A stretch of 64,000 bases of DNA from NCBI GenBank assembly GCA_905234665.1, contig CAJOIV010000002.1:13361-77360 (forward strand). The letters are read 5' to 3'. The notes below the pieces were generated by a model. That model made no database searches. It was not told where the DNA came from and saw only the letters and a program-made list of their open reading frames with translations. Positions 46,231 to 54,800 of this stretch are shown here, piece by piece. This stretch comes from an uncultured Bacteroidales bacterium (lineage in GTDB: Bacteria; Bacteroidota; Bacteroidia; Bacteroidales; P3). Made by a program: the position numbers and the translations under genes. How positions within the stretch are numbered: position 1 is the stretch's first letter; every line of letters begins with the position of its first letter.

Positions 46231-47034
46231 AAGGAGAGGGTACTTGTAGGTGGGAACGGCGGGAGCGGTGGGGTCGGTGTTGGCGACAGGGGTACCCACG
46301 TGGAGCCCGATGTTGGGGAAATAGCGCTGATAGCGGGCGTAGACGGCACGATCCACCTCGCCGCAAAGGCGCAGTTCCATATCGGGAGTTTCGAGGTGGA
46401 GACGTTTCATAATGTCGATAGCGAAATAGAGAGCCTCGTCGGCATTGGCGGCGGCGAAACTGTTGCTGAGGAGCAGACGGCCGGAATAGAATGCCTCGAC
46501 ATCGGCACGGCCGTGACTGATATGCAGCAGCATGAGGGGGTGCGCAGCGCTGTCTCGCAGCAACTCGGAGGTTACGAGCAGGGAGTGCGGGCAGTGTACG
46601 TCGATGCCGGGGAAGGAGACCTTGAAGAGGGTGACGACTTCGGCATCGGCCTCGAAAACCATGTAGGCTCCGAGCGCCTCGTTGAGGATATGGAACACCC
46701 CTTGCTCATTGCCGGGATTGCCGACGAAGTCGAGATACTGACGGCTGCGGTGGGGGTCGAAAAGGTGCGCAGGCACCCATGCGAAACGTCTTGCGGGAAC
46801 CACCAGACGCATGCCGCCCATACCGAGTGGACTCACGCCATAATTCCTGTCGAGGCGCGCCAGCGTGTCGGCTGTAACGCCGGCCTGGCCTCCCGATGGG
46901 AGTGGGAGGTTCTCCTCCAACGCCAGCAACTGCCTCTTTCCCGACCCATGTCCGTCCGACATCGTGAGGAGGGAAAAAGAAAATCCATCCGACTGAAGGC
47001 AGATGGATAATCTTGTCTCGCTATCCGTATTCAT
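46219..47034 (-). CDS. DUF3822 family protein
   Basis: The 271-residue protein starts with ETRLSICLQSDGFSFSLL, the DUF3822 signature, followed by a DPHRSRQYLDFVGNPG region, LMLLHISHGRADVEAFYSGRL and the LSNSFAAANADEALYF strand. The fold is predicted to be actin-like (ASKHA); the role is unknown. It is conserved upstream of rsmD in Bacteroidales. Confidence 0.82.
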   Translation of the reverse strand: MNTDSETRLSICLQSDGFSFSLLTMSDGHGSGKRQLLALEENLPLPSGGQAGVTADTLARLDRNYGVSPLGMGGMRLVVPARRFAWVPAHLFDPHRSRQYLDFVGNPGNEQGVFHILNEALGAYMVFEADAEVVTLFKVSFPGIDVHCPHSLLVTSELLRDSAAHPLMLLHISHGRADVEAFYSGRLLLSNSFAAANADEALYFAIDIMKRLHLETPDMELRLCGEVDRAVYARYQRYFPNIGLHVGTPVANTDPTAPAVPTYKYPLLFSF

Positions 47035-47060
47035 TTGCTGAGGAAAGGGATATCTTTATC

Positions 47061-47738
47061 TTACTCAAAGTTACCGTCGGTGATGGCCTGGGTCATATCA
47101 CCCACCTTCCAACCGGGGAAACGCTGGTTCTGCTTGAGTTCCGAAATCTTGTTGACGACGAGCTGGTGGTCGAGGTCGGAGAGCAGGACATCCATCATGA
47201 CCAGGCACTCGAAGACAGGCATCTGGTAGCCGCTACGCTCGATGAAACCGGCCTGGAGCTGGAACTCGTTCTTCTCGCCACGGGGATAAGGCACATAGCG
47301 GAGGTTGAGAATCTCCTCGCGGTTCTCCTCACGCGACAGGTTGAACTTATTGTTGGCAACAAGGTTGTCGATGGGGTTGACATATTCGGTGACGAGGGTC
47401 TTGTAGCCTTTCTTGATGGCGTCGGCCTCGGTCATCTCGTTGATGTCGACACCCTCGGGAATCAGGTCGTAGTTGATTTTCTTGTTGACTACGCGGAGGC
47501 TGTCCTCGTTGAGAAGGCGGTTGAAGAGGGTGTCGAAACTGCCAGTGTAGCAGCCGTAGGTGCTCTTATAGGCCTCTTCAAGGGTACGGATGGCTTTCAA
47601 CTTCTCGGCGCAGGCGTCGCGGCGCTTGGTGTACTCGTTGTCGAACTTGACGGGCTCCATAATGCTGAGGTACAGCCAAATTCCCAGGCCCACAATCACG
47701 AGGCCCAGCACAATCTGTATCAAAGTCTTGCTTTTCAT
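47061..47738 (-). CDS. Conserved membrane-anchored protein of unknown function
   Basis: The 225-residue protein has an N-terminal membrane segment (LIQIVLGLVIVGLGIWLYLSIM) followed by a periplasmic region with a pilin-like start (EYTKRRDACAEKLKAIRTLEEAYKSTYG, ALK-type helix). The organisation resembles type IV pilin-like or pseudopilin helices but lacks a prepilin peptidase site. Function unknown. It is 26 bases upstream of the DUF3822 gene; a -7 box is at 47782-47789. Confidence 0.65.
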   Translation of the reverse strand: MKSKTLIQIVLGLVIVGLGIWLYLSIMEPVKFDNEYTKRRDACAEKLKAIRTLEEAYKSTYGCYTGSFDTLFNRLLNEDSLRVVNKKINYDLIPEGVDINEMTEADAIKKGYKTLVTEYVNPIDNLVANNKFNLSREENREEILNLRYVPYPRGEKNEFQLQAGFIERSGYQMPVFECLVMMDVLLSDLDHQLVVNKISELKQNQRFPGWKVGDMTQAITDGNFE

Positions 47739-47781
47739 GCTTATGTGTTTTAGTGTTTTTGTTATACTCTAATTCAGAGTG

Positions 47782-47789
47782 CAAAGATA
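47782..47789 (-). promoter_or_regulatory. -7 box TATCTTTG for the DUF3822 cluster
   Basis: CAAAGATA on the + strand, 43 bases upstream of the 47738 start. No -33 element at standard spacing. The rest of the gap 47790-47875 shows nothing. Confidence 0.5.
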
Positions 47790-47875
47790 CGAAAAAAGTG
47801 TGAAGTGGAGAAAAAAAAGTTCTCCCTATGCTGTGCGCGCTGGCATAAAACACTGAGGCGTAAGAGTAAAGACGA

Positions 47876-47917
47876 TAAAAAAAAGTGTCCTCCGTCGGAA
47901 TCGGCGGAGGACACTTT
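47876..47917 (-). terminator. Intrinsic terminator of the methylmalonyl-CoA decarboxylase operon
   Basis: AAAGTGTCCTCCG (47882-47894) pairs with CGGAGGACACTTT (47905-47917). The A run at 47877-47884 gives a U tract on the - strand transcript. Confidence 0.88.
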
Positions 47918-47947
47918 GAGAGTTTAGCGTGTCGCGTTGTCCTCTTT

Positions 47948-49120
47948 TTAGTGGAGGAAGGCGAGCAGGATACCTGCGGCGACGGCGGAACCGACGACGC
48001 CAGCCACGTTGGGACCCATGGCGTGCTGCAGCAGGTAGTTGGTCTTGTCGTATTCCAGACCCACGTTGTTCGACACACGGGCGGCGTCGGGAACGGCGCT
48101 GACTCCGGAGTTGCCGATGAGGGGGTTGATCTTGTTGCCCTCCTTGAGGAAGAGGTTCATCAGCTTAACGAAGCAGACACCCATGAAGGTGGCGACGATG
48201 AAGGAGCCGGCACCGAGGGCGAAGATGAGCACCGAGCGGCCCGTGAGGAACGAGGTGGCCTGCGTCGAGGCGCCCACGGTGATGCCGATGAGGAGGGTGC
48301 AGATGTTGACGATTGCGTTGGAGGCGACCTCGGAGAGGCGCTTGGTGACGCCGCACTCCTTCAACAGGTTACCGAAGAAGAGCATGCCCAGCAGGGGAAG
48401 GCCCGACGGCACGATGAAGGCGCAGAAGAGGAAACCGACGATGGGGAAGGTGATCTTCTCCAGCTTCGACACCTGACGAGGCGGCTTCATGCGGATGGTG
48501 CGTTCCTTCTTGGTGGTGAGGAGGCGCATGATGGGAGGCTGGATGACAGGCACGAGGGCCATATAGGAGTAGGCCGAGACGGCGATGGCACCCATGAGCT
48601 CGGGAGCCAGCTGCGAGGAGATGAAGATGGCCGTGGGACCGTCGGCACCGCCGATGATACCGATGGCACCGGCCTCATTGGGGGCAAATCCCAGAGCCAT
48701 GGCGCCCATGTAGGCGGCAAAGATACCGCACTGGGCGGCCGCGCCGATGAGGAACAGCTTGGGGTTCGACAGCAGGGCCGAGAAGTCGGTCATGGCTCCA
48801 ATGCCGAGGAATATCAATGGCGGGTACCATCCGTTCTGCACTCCGTGATACAGGATGTTCAGGACAGAGTTCGTCTCGTATATGCCTATCTTCAGTCCCG
48901 GGTAGAAGGGGATGTTGCCGACAAGCATGCCGAATCCGATGGGCACAAGCAGGAGGGGTTCGAACTCGAACTTGATGCCCAGGAAGATGAATATCAATCC
49001 TATCAGGATCATGATGATGTGGCCCCATGTGACGTTGGCGAAACCCGTGTACTCCAAGAACTGGACCAGCTGGGTCGACAAGAAGTCCATGAAACCACCT
49101 GTTGTTAATAGATTAAACAT
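47948..49120 (-). CDS. mmdB: Sodium-translocating decarboxylase beta subunit (MmdB/OadB)
   Basis: This is the membrane subunit that decarboxylates carboxybiotin and exports Na+. The 390-residue protein has about 11 hydrophobic segments. Hallmarks are GIKFEFEPLLLVPIGFG, NGWYPPLIFLGIGAMTDF, GAIGIIGGADGPTAIF (ion-site motif), PPIMRLLTTKKER and NPLIGNSGVSAVPDAARVSN. It is the last gene in the cluster, before a strong terminator. Confidence 0.95.
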   Translation of the reverse strand: MFNLLTTGGFMDFLSTQLVQFLEYTGFANVTWGHIIMILIGLIFIFLGIKFEFEPLLLVPIGFGMLVGNIPFYPGLKIGIYETNSVLNILYHGVQNGWYPPLIFLGIGAMTDFSALLSNPKLFLIGAAAQCGIFAAYMGAMALGFAPNEAGAIGIIGGADGPTAIFISSQLAPELMGAIAVSAYSYMALVPVIQPPIMRLLTTKKERTIRMKPPRQVSKLEKITFPIVGFLFCAFIVPSGLPLLGMLFFGNLLKECGVTKRLSEVASNAIVNICTLLIGITVGASTQATSFLTGRSVLIFALGAGSFIVATFMGVCFVKLMNLFLKEGNKINPLIGNSGVSAVPDAARVSNNVGLEYDKTNYLLQHAMGPNVAGVVGSAVAAGILLAFLH

Positions 49121-49165
49121 AGTAGCGTTCTTATTTCGTTATTAGTTATAACGTCATCACGTTAT

Positions 49166-49624
49166 TTATCCAATGACAATGAGTGCGTCACCTTCGAGGA
49201 CGCTGTCGCCCTTGCGGACATTGACGGACTTGACGACACCGTCGGCGTCGGCCTCGATGTTGTTCTCCATCTTCATGGCCTCGAGGAGGACGACGGTCTG
49301 ACCCGATTTCACCTGGTCGCCGACATTGACGAAGACGTCGAGGATGGTGCCGGGGAGGGGCGACTGCACCTTGTGGCCTGCCGTTGCGCCAGCGGCAGCG
49401 GGTGCGGGAGCCGGAGCGGAACGCTGCACCTCGCCCTGAGCTGTGGCCACGCGGGGAGCGGGACGGCTGCTGACGATGGTGGTGTGCTTGGGTTGGCGAA
49501 TCTCTTTGTCGACGGTGACATTATAAGGGGTACCGTTGACGTCTAACTTGATTTCCTGGCCTTCTACCTCGTTGATGTCGACGCTGTAGTCGATGCCGTT
49601 TATCTTGAACTTGAAGTTTTTCAT
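49166..49624 (-). CDS. mmdC: Biotin carboxyl carrier subunit of methylmalonyl-CoA decarboxylase
   Basis: The 152-residue protein has an N-terminal association region (KFKINGIDYSVDINEVEG), an Ala/Pro-rich linker (about residues 65-85) and a C-terminal biotinyl domain with VLLEAMKMENNIEADADG, the Lys being the biotinylation site. It shuttles carboxyl groups between MmdA and MmdB. Confidence 0.94.
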   Translation of the reverse strand: MKNFKFKINGIDYSVDINEVEGQEIKLDVNGTPYNVTVDKEIRQPKHTTIVSSRPAPRVATAQGEVQRSAPAPAPAAAGATAGHKVQSPLPGTILDVFVNVGDQVKSGQTVVLLEAMKMENNIEADADGVVKSVNVRKGDSVLEGDALIVIG

Positions 49625-49632
49625 TGTTGCTG

Positions 49633-50649
49633 TTATCTTCTGTTGTTAAAATACTTGTTCATGTTGTAGAACTTGGCGTTCCACGGAGTCCAGGCGCGCT
49701 CGACCTTCTGGATGGTGATGACGGTGTCTTCCTCGTCGTGCATGTCTTGGTCATACAGGTAGATGGCGGCGGCGATGGCGGCATAGACCTCACCTGCCAC
49801 TTCCTTGGTGGGTGCAGGAGTGGCGAGGTTGTTGCGCTCGGCGACCTTGCGTTTCTTGCGGTCCTGAATCTTCATGATGGCGGAGCCGTAGCCCTTCATG
49901 ATGAAGCAGATGCAGACGAGGGCGATGAAGACCACGCAGATGGCCACGAGGGTGAGGCCGACGCCGACAGGGTCGGACTCTTTGATGCGCTCGGACTGTT
50001 TGGGGACGTGGTAGTGGACGGGCTTGCCCGTTTCGGCGATGGTCTCTATGCCGCGTCCGCACTGGAGGATGTGGATGTCATAGCCGACGGGGTTCTTTCC
50101 GACGACGATAATCTCGCCTGCCATGGGGTCGAATCCGAAGGCATCGGCGTTGCTGCTGAAGGCGACAGTGGCGAGGGGTGTGGTGTCGGGCAGGCGGTCA
50201 AGGCTGAGGACGGCGAGGTAGGAGGAGTCCTTCTGCGAGCTGGCGAGGAGGACGACCTTACCGTCGATGACGGCGACCGACTTGGGACGGATGATGTTCT
50301 TGAGGTCGTGGCGTTTCTTGATGCTGTCGGTGACGAAACGTCCGAGGCGGATGGTAGTGTCGGGAGTGCGCTGGAGGATGTCGACGGCGCAGTCGATGCT
50401 GTCGACCAGCACGAAAATCTGTTTCTCGGGGAGGTAGCAGATGCCGACGGGCATGAAGTCGAGGGGTTTCTGGGCATGGCAGCAGGGTGCGGGCATGCCT
50501 TCGGGGTTCATACCCTCGGGGGTAGGAGCTGCAGCCGCCCGAGTGGCGCCCGACTGAGCATCGGGGGCGGCAGGCTGGGCCGTTGCAGTGCTGCCCAGCA
50601 GGAAGAGACCCACAAGGACTGCTACTATTGGTTTGAATACTTTATTCAT
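49633..50649 (-). CDS. OadG-type decarboxylase small subunit with large periplasmic domain
   Basis: The 338-residue protein starts with a signal peptide (ending STATAQP). A Pro/Ala-rich stretch follows, then about 150 residues of beta strands (ICYLPEKQIFVLVD, SVAVIDGKVVLLAS, IIVVGKNPVGYD). A membrane segment (GLTLVAICVVFIALVCICFIM, about residue 240) and a short OadG-like cytoplasmic tail come last. OadG tethers the carboxyltransferase to the membrane subunit. The extra periplasmic domain might sense or bind a ligand, which is inference. Confidence 0.8.
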   Translation of the reverse strand: MNKVFKPIVAVLVGLFLLGSTATAQPAAPDAQSGATRAAAAPTPEGMNPEGMPAPCCHAQKPLDFMPVGICYLPEKQIFVLVDSIDCAVDILQRTPDTTIRLGRFVTDSIKKRHDLKNIIRPKSVAVIDGKVVLLASSQKDSSYLAVLSLDRLPDTTPLATVAFSSNADAFGFDPMAGEIIVVGKNPVGYDIHILQCGRGIETIAETGKPVHYHVPKQSERIKESDPVGVGLTLVAICVVFIALVCICFIMKGYGSAIMKIQDRKKRKVAERNNLATPAPTKEVAGEVYAAIAAAIYLYDQDMHDEEDTVITIQKVERAWTPWNAKFYNMNKYFNNRR

Positions 50650-50696
50650 GTCTTCTTTATTGTTATAACAATCAAGCAAGGTCTTTAGCCCTGGGT

Positions 50697-50730
50697 CACA
50701 CGCCTCCGCTCCGAAAGGCGGAGGCGTGTG
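50697..50730. repeat. Inverted repeat downstream of the Cys-rich gene
   Basis: CACACGCCTCCG (50697-50708) pairs with CGGAGGCGTGTG (50719-50730), loop CTCCGAAAGG. There is no T run on either side, so it may be a processing or RNA-stability element, or a remnant of Family A (ends CACACGCCTCC). Confidence 0.65.
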
Positions 50731-50748
50731 TGGGCCGGTGTGCAAGAG

Positions 50749-51102
50749 TTATTTCTTGCAGCACTCTTTCTTTTCGCCTTCGCATTGGTGCTGGCAGCCT
50801 TCGTGGTTGCCCTCGCACTCGTGCTTGCAGCACTTCTCGCCCTGGGCTTTGCAGCACTGCTCGCCGGCCTTCACCTTGCAGCACTCTTCGGTGCCACACT
50901 TGACGCAGCCTTCGCAGTTGTTGGCGGCGCAGGTGCTGTCGCAAGTGCACTCGCACTGGTGGTGGCAGCACTCATGCTGGTGCTCGCAGCACTCGGTGTT
51001 GGTGGTGTCGGCAGCCTCTTCGGCGGGTTTGTTGTTGCAGCAGGCGCTCATGCCGAGGGCAAAAGCGGCAGCAACGAAAGCGGTTAAGAAAATCTTCTTC
51101 AT
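50749..51102 (-). CDS. Cys/His-rich lipoprotein, possible metal-binding
   Basis: The 117-residue protein has a signal peptide (MKKIFLTAFVAAAFALGMSAC) and lipobox MSAC. The mature part has about 23 Cys and 7 His within roughly 95 residues, many as 'CC' pairs in phrases like HECCHHQCECTCD and GEQCCKAQGEKCCK. Repetition of EKCC/EQCC suggests internal duplication. Dense Cys would bind metal (zinc, copper) or form disulfides; this is inference. It lies between the carboxyltransferase and OadG-like genes of an energy-conserving operon, an unusual place. Confidence 0.75.
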   Translation of the reverse strand: MKKIFLTAFVAAAFALGMSACCNNKPAEEAADTTNTECCEHQHECCHHQCECTCDSTCAANNCEGCVKCGTEECCKVKAGEQCCKAQGEKCCKHECEGNHEGCQHQCEGEKKECCKK

Positions 51103-51162
51103 TTTGTTTGATTGCTATTGTGCAGGGTGAAGTCCCTGCGGGTTAATAATAAAGGTTACTTA

Positions 51163-51244
51163 TTGTTTGAATGTTTGAATGTTTAAATGTTTGAGTGGCT
51201 ACCGCCTTCCTTACACATTATCACATTTACACACTTACACATTA
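51163..51244. repeat. AATGTTTG/AATGTG-type inverted array (second copy)
   Basis: TTTGAATGTTTGAATGTTTA is followed by GAGTGGCTACCGCC, then TTACACATTATCACATTTAC in the inverse sense. The core GAGTGGCT is shared with 27586-27663. It lies just downstream of the carboxyltransferase stop. Confidence 0.7.
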
Positions 51245-52801
51245 AAGAGGAATGTTGCAGTGTTTCTTCATGGGCAGCGAGTCCTTCTTGGTGGCGAGCA
51301 CCTGGAGGGCGCGGATGATGCGGAAACGGGTGTTGCGGGGCTCGATGACATCGTCGATGTAGCCGTATTTGGCGGCGTTGTAGGGGTTGGCGAACTGGTC
51401 GTTGTACTCCTTCTCCTTGTCGGCGATGAATTTGGCCTTCTCCTCGGGGTCTTCAATCTCCTTGAGCTGGCGGCCGTAGAGCACCTCAGTGGCGCCGCTG
51501 GCACCCATGACGGCGATTTGTGCCGTGGGCCATGCGTAGTTGATGTCGCCGCGCAGCTGCTTGCAGCTCATGACGATGTGGGCACCGCCATAGGACTTGC
51601 GGAGGGTGACGGTCACCTTGGGCACCGTGGCCTCGCCATAGGCGAAGAGCATCTTGGCACCGTGGACGATGACGCCGTTGTACTCCTGACCCGTGCCGGG
51701 GAGGAAGCCGGGGACGTCGACGAGGGTGACGATGGGGATATTGAAAGCGTCGCAGAAACGGACGAAGCGGCCGCCCTTGCGCGAGGCGTTGCAGTCGAGC
51801 ACGCCGGCCATGGCCTTGGGCTGGTTGGCGACAATGCCGACGCTGATGCCGTTGAAGTGGGCGAAGCCGACCACCAGGTTGGGGGCGAACTTCTCATGCA
51901 CCTCGAGGAACTTGCCGTCGTCGACGATGGCGTGGATGATATCCTTCACATCGTAGGGGGCGTTGGGGTTTTCGGGGATGATGCTGTTGAGGCTGTCCTC
52001 CAGACGGTCGACGGGGTCGTTGGTGGGCACCAGCGGGGCTTCCTCGAAGTTGTTGGAGGGGAGGAAGGAGACGAGGTCGCGGATGAGGTTGATGGTATCC
52101 TCCTCGGTCTCGCCGACGAAGTGGGCCACGCCGCTCTTGGTGGCATGCACCATGGCGCCGCCGAGCTTGTCGACGGTCACATCCTCGCCGGTCACGGTCT
52201 TCACCACCTTGGGACCCGTGAGGAACATGTAGCTGTTCTCCTTGGTCATCATGATGAAGTCGGTGAGTGCGGGGCTATAGACGGCGCCGCCGGCGCAGGG
52301 GCCGAAGATGGCGCTGATCTGAGGCACCACGCCGCTGGCCATAATGTTGCGCTCGAAGATCTCGGCATAGCCGGCCAGGGAGTTGCAACCCTCCTGGATA
52401 CGGGCGCCGCCGGAGTCGTTCATGCCGATGACCGGCGCGCCGGTCTTCATGGCCTGGTCCATAATCTTGCAGATCTTGAGCGACATGGTCTCGCTGAGGC
52501 TGCCGGCGAAGACGGTGAAATCCTGGGCAAAGACATAGACGGGACGGCCGTCGATGGTGCCGTAGCCGGTGACCACGCCGTCGCCGAGGAACGACTGCTT
52601 CTGCATGTCGAAGTTGGTGCAGCGGTGGGTGACGAACATGTCGAACTCTTCGAACGAGCCTTCGTCAAGGAGGAGGGAGATACGCTCGCGGGCGGTCAGT
52701 TTGCCCTGCTCGTGCTGCTTGTCGATGCGTTTCTGCCCGCCGCCGATTTTGGCCTCGCTTCTCTTGTCGAGAAGTTCCTTTATTTTTTCTTCAAAAGCCA
52801 T
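51242..52801 (-). CDS. mmdA: Methylmalonyl-CoA decarboxylase alpha subunit / acyl-CoA carboxyltransferase
   Basis: The 519-residue carboxyltransferase transfers CO2 from methylmalonyl-CoA to biotin, producing propionyl-CoA. Motifs are: [63 protein letters not shown] and [20 protein letters not shown]. Together with mce, mmdC and mmdB it forms the last steps of the succinate-to-propionate pathway. A D4-type repeat follows the 5' side. Confidence 0.95.
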   Translation of the reverse strand: MAFEEKIKELLDKRSEAKIGGGQKRIDKQHEQGKLTARERISLLLDEGSFEEFDMFVTHRCTNFDMQKQSFLGDGVVTGYGTIDGRPVYVFAQDFTVFAGSLSETMSLKICKIMDQAMKTGAPVIGMNDSGGARIQEGCNSLAGYAEIFERNIMASGVVPQISAIFGPCAGGAVYSPALTDFIMMTKENSYMFLTGPKVVKTVTGEDVTVDKLGGAMVHATKSGVAHFVGETEEDTINLIRDLVSFLPSNNFEEAPLVPTNDPVDRLEDSLNSIIPENPNAPYDVKDIIHAIVDDGKFLEVHEKFAPNLVVGFAHFNGISVGIVANQPKAMAGVLDCNASRKGGRFVRFCDAFNIPIVTLVDVPGFLPGTGQEYNGVIVHGAKMLFAYGEATVPKVTVTLRKSYGGAHIVMSCKQLRGDINYAWPTAQIAVMGASGATEVLYGRQLKEIEDPEEKAKFIADKEKEYNDQFANPYNAAKYGYIDDVIEPRNTRFRIIRALQVLATKKDSLPMKKHCNIPL

Positions 52802-52817
52802 AGTGTATTATTTTTTA

Positions 52818-52909
52818 AGGGTTATTGGTTATTGGTTATTGGTTATTGATGCTACGCAGCAAAGGGGTGCGACAGTTTTTCTATAACCTATAACCCATAA
52901 CCTATAAAC
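52818..52909. repeat. GGTTATT inverted array between mce and mmdA
   Basis: GGTTATTGGTTATTGGTTAT units face CTATAACCCATAACCTATAA around GATGCTACGCAGC. It is a sister of the element at 3053-3136 and lies inside the operon, upstream of mmdA. Confidence 0.75.
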
Positions 52910-52913
52910 TTTT

Positions 52914-53321
52914 TTATTTGCAGCAGAACTCGGTCAACACGCCGAGGGTGCTCTTGGGGTGGAGGAAGCCGATGTGGAGGCCTTCGGCACCGCCGCGGCT
53001 CTGCTGGTCGATGAGGCGGACGCCTTTCTCCTTGGCATCGTTGAGGGCCTTGTCGGTGTCTTCCATGCAGAAGGCGATGTGGTGCATGCCGCCCTTGCCG
53101 CCGTTCTTCTCGATGAACGAGGCGATGGTGCTCTCGGGGCAGGTGGGCTCCAGAAGTTCTATCTTGGTCTGTCCGCACATGAAGAAGGCGGTCTTGACCT
53201 TCTGGTCCTTGACCTCTTCGATGGCGTAGCATTTCAGACCCATAACATCTTCCCAGTAACGGATGGCTTCATCCAGGTTGGTAACGGCAATGCCGATGTG
53301 TTCGATGTGCGACGGTGTCAT
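52914..53321 (-). CDS. mce: Methylmalonyl-CoA epimerase
   Basis: The 135-residue vicinal-oxygen-chelate enzyme interconverts (R)- and (S)-methylmalonyl-CoA, feeding the decarboxylase. It shows HIEHIGIAVTNLDEAI (metal His), TKIELLEPT (metal Glu), GGMHHIAFCM (metal His) and LTEFCCK. It is the first gene of the - strand operon, 113 bases from a good promoter. Confidence 0.94.
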   Translation of the reverse strand: MTPSHIEHIGIAVTNLDEAIRYWEDVMGLKCYAIEEVKDQKVKTAFFMCGQTKIELLEPTCPESTIASFIEKNGGKGGMHHIAFCMEDTDKALNDAKEKGVRLIDQQSRGGAEGLHIGFLHPKSTLGVLTEFCCK

Positions 53322-53432
53322 TTCTGTATAGTTTTTGTCTGTTGTTATTATTATTGTTATTCGATATAATCACTTCACCCATTGGGAGTAATGCGCCCCA
53401 CCGCGGGACACACTGCACCCAATACGCGACTG

Positions 53433-53462
53433 CAAAAGTACGAAAAGTATTTCACATAACAA
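53433..53462 (-). promoter_or_regulatory. Promoter of the mce-mmd operon (TTG-19-TACTTTTG)
   Basis: CAA at 53460-53462 and CAAAAGTA at 53433-53440 read on the - strand as TTG, 19 bases, TACTTTTG, ideal geometry for a Bacteroidetes sigma-ABfr promoter. Confidence 0.8.
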
Positions 53463-53528
53463 AACTTTTTGGCACAATATTTTTCCACCCGCCGCGTTGT
53501 GAGGATGAAACATTGGACTCTTTACAAT

Positions 53529-53990
53529 ATGGAACAGCAACCCACCCTTAACGACCACAACCTTGCAGAAGGTGAGAGCAGAGCAAACGCCGTTTGCTTT
53601 GCCGAGACAAAGCAAGGTCATGAACTTAATGCTCATAACAAGCAGGAACACCCGCCGATGCACACCTCAACATCAGGGCGCTTCTTTGCTTGGCTGTTGA
53701 AATATTGGTGGGTGCCTGTCTGTGTGACAATGCTGTGCTATTTGTTCGATTTGGCAGGCGATTTCTATTCGTATGCCAATAATTCAGACTATATGAATGA
53801 CTGGTTTCCATTTCCCCTATTGTCGTTTATAATAGGCTGCCTTTCTTTTTTGTGGAGAGGTACAGCATTCTTTACGGCACTAGCCAAAAAGAAATGGACG
53901 GTTGCACTATTATTGCTTCTGTTCCATTTGTTGTGCTGGGTGCTTATCTACTTTGTGGAGCTACGATATTATCGCTATAGCGAATTATAG
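53529..53990 (+). CDS. Small membrane protein with an AlaX-like N-terminal segment
   Basis: The 153-residue protein has three hydrophobic segments (WLLKYWWVPVCVTMLCYLF, FPFPLLSFIIGCLSFLW, WTVALLLLLFHLLCWVLIYF). The N-terminus reads MEQQPTLNDHN and then LNAHNKQEHPPMHTS, nearly the same as the start of the next protein (MEQEPVLNAHNKEEYPPMHT). It looks like a copy of the neighbour's 5' end fused to a membrane protein. Lower GC than the flanks. Function unknown. Confidence 0.6.
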   Translation: MEQQPTLNDHNLAEGESRANAVCFAETKQGHELNAHNKQEHPPMHTSTSGRFFAWLLKYWWVPVCVTMLCYLFDLAGDFYSYANNSDYMNDWFPFPLLSFIIGCLSFLWRGTAFFTALAKKKWTVALLLLLFHLLCWVLIYFVELRYYRYSEL

Positions 53991-54003
53991 AAGTTTATCA
54001 GTT

Positions 54004-54474
54004 ATGGAACAAGAACCCGTCTTAAACGCCCACAATAAAGAAGAGTACCCGCCGATGCATACGGCGGAGCATATCTTGAACCAGACGATGGTGCGGATGT
54101 TCGGATGTCCGCGGTCGCGCAACGCGCACATCGAGCGCAAGAAGAGCAAATGCGACTACCTCCTCGACGCCTGCCCCACCGCGGAGCAGGTGGCGGAGAT
54201 TGAACGCCGCGTGAACGAGGTGATTGACAGCCATCTGGATGTCACCTACGAGTTCGTCCGCCGCGACGAGGTGCCGCCGGAAGTGGACCTCGGCAAACTG
54301 CCCGACGATGCCAGCGAGACGCTACGCCTCGTCCGCATCGGCGACTACGACCTCTGCGCCTGCGTGGGAACGCACGTCCAGAACACCGCCGAGATAGCCC
54401 CCTTCCGCATCCTCTCGCACGACTACAACCCCGATACCCGCGTCTGGCGCCTCCGCTTCAAACTGGCGGAGTGA
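54004..54474 (+). CDS. AlaX-type trans-editing protein (alanyl-tRNA editing domain)
   Basis: The 156-residue protein carries the second additional domain of threonyl/alanyl-tRNA synthetases: HTAEHILNQTM (HxxxH) and CACVGTHVQNTAEI (CxxxH), the zinc ligands of freestanding AlaX, which hydrolyses mischarged Ser- or Gly-tRNA-Ala. It has no aminoacylation or C-Ala domain. It lies 13 bases after the small membrane-protein gene. Confidence 0.83.
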   Translation: MEQEPVLNAHNKEEYPPMHTAEHILNQTMVRMFGCPRSRNAHIERKKSKCDYLLDACPTAEQVAEIERRVNEVIDSHLDVTYEFVRRDEVPPEVDLGKLPDDASETLRLVRIGDYDLCACVGTHVQNTAEIAPFRILSHDYNPDTRVWRLRFKLAE

Positions 54475-54554
54475 AAATCGCACATTCCTCCGCCCCTTTG
54501 TAGCACACAACGTTATAGGAGACAATAATGCATGGCGGGACAAAGCCGCAATAT

Positions 54555-54794
54555 CTACACATGTAGAACGTCCTTGATAGAATAGATGCGGCTATCGTGC
54601 TCGAAAGTGAAGTACTGGTCGTCGAGTATCATCCACTCCTCGCGCTGCTTGCTGGTGAGGCGCTTGATGTCGGGGAACATTCCCACGGGCACCATCACCA
54701 TACGGCCATCGGTGAGATAGACGGCCATCATGCCGCGTTTCTGCCCGAAGTCGAGCTTCTTGATTCCAAGGTCAGTGTCTTTATATTTGCACAT
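54555..54794 (-). CDS. DUF2442 protein, partner of DUF4160
   Basis: The 79-residue protein reads DLGIKKLDFGQKRGMMAVYLTDGRMVMVPVGMFPDIKRL and WMILDDQYFTFEHD, a DUF2442 pattern (TDGR, P.xxFP.L). DUF2442 proteins are commonly encoded beside DUF4160 proteins, often as suspected toxin-antitoxin pairs; no mechanism is proven. Six bases separate it from the DUF4160 stop. Confidence 0.82.
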   Translation of the reverse strand: MCKYKDTDLGIKKLDFGQKRGMMAVYLTDGRMVMVPVGMFPDIKRLTSKQREEWMILDDQYFTFEHDSRIYSIKDVLHV

Positions 54795-54800
54795 AGTGGC

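Noticed and set aside
50697..50730. Intrinsic terminator
   Set aside because: The hairpin is strong but lacks a T tract in either direction, so it is listed as an inverted repeat only.
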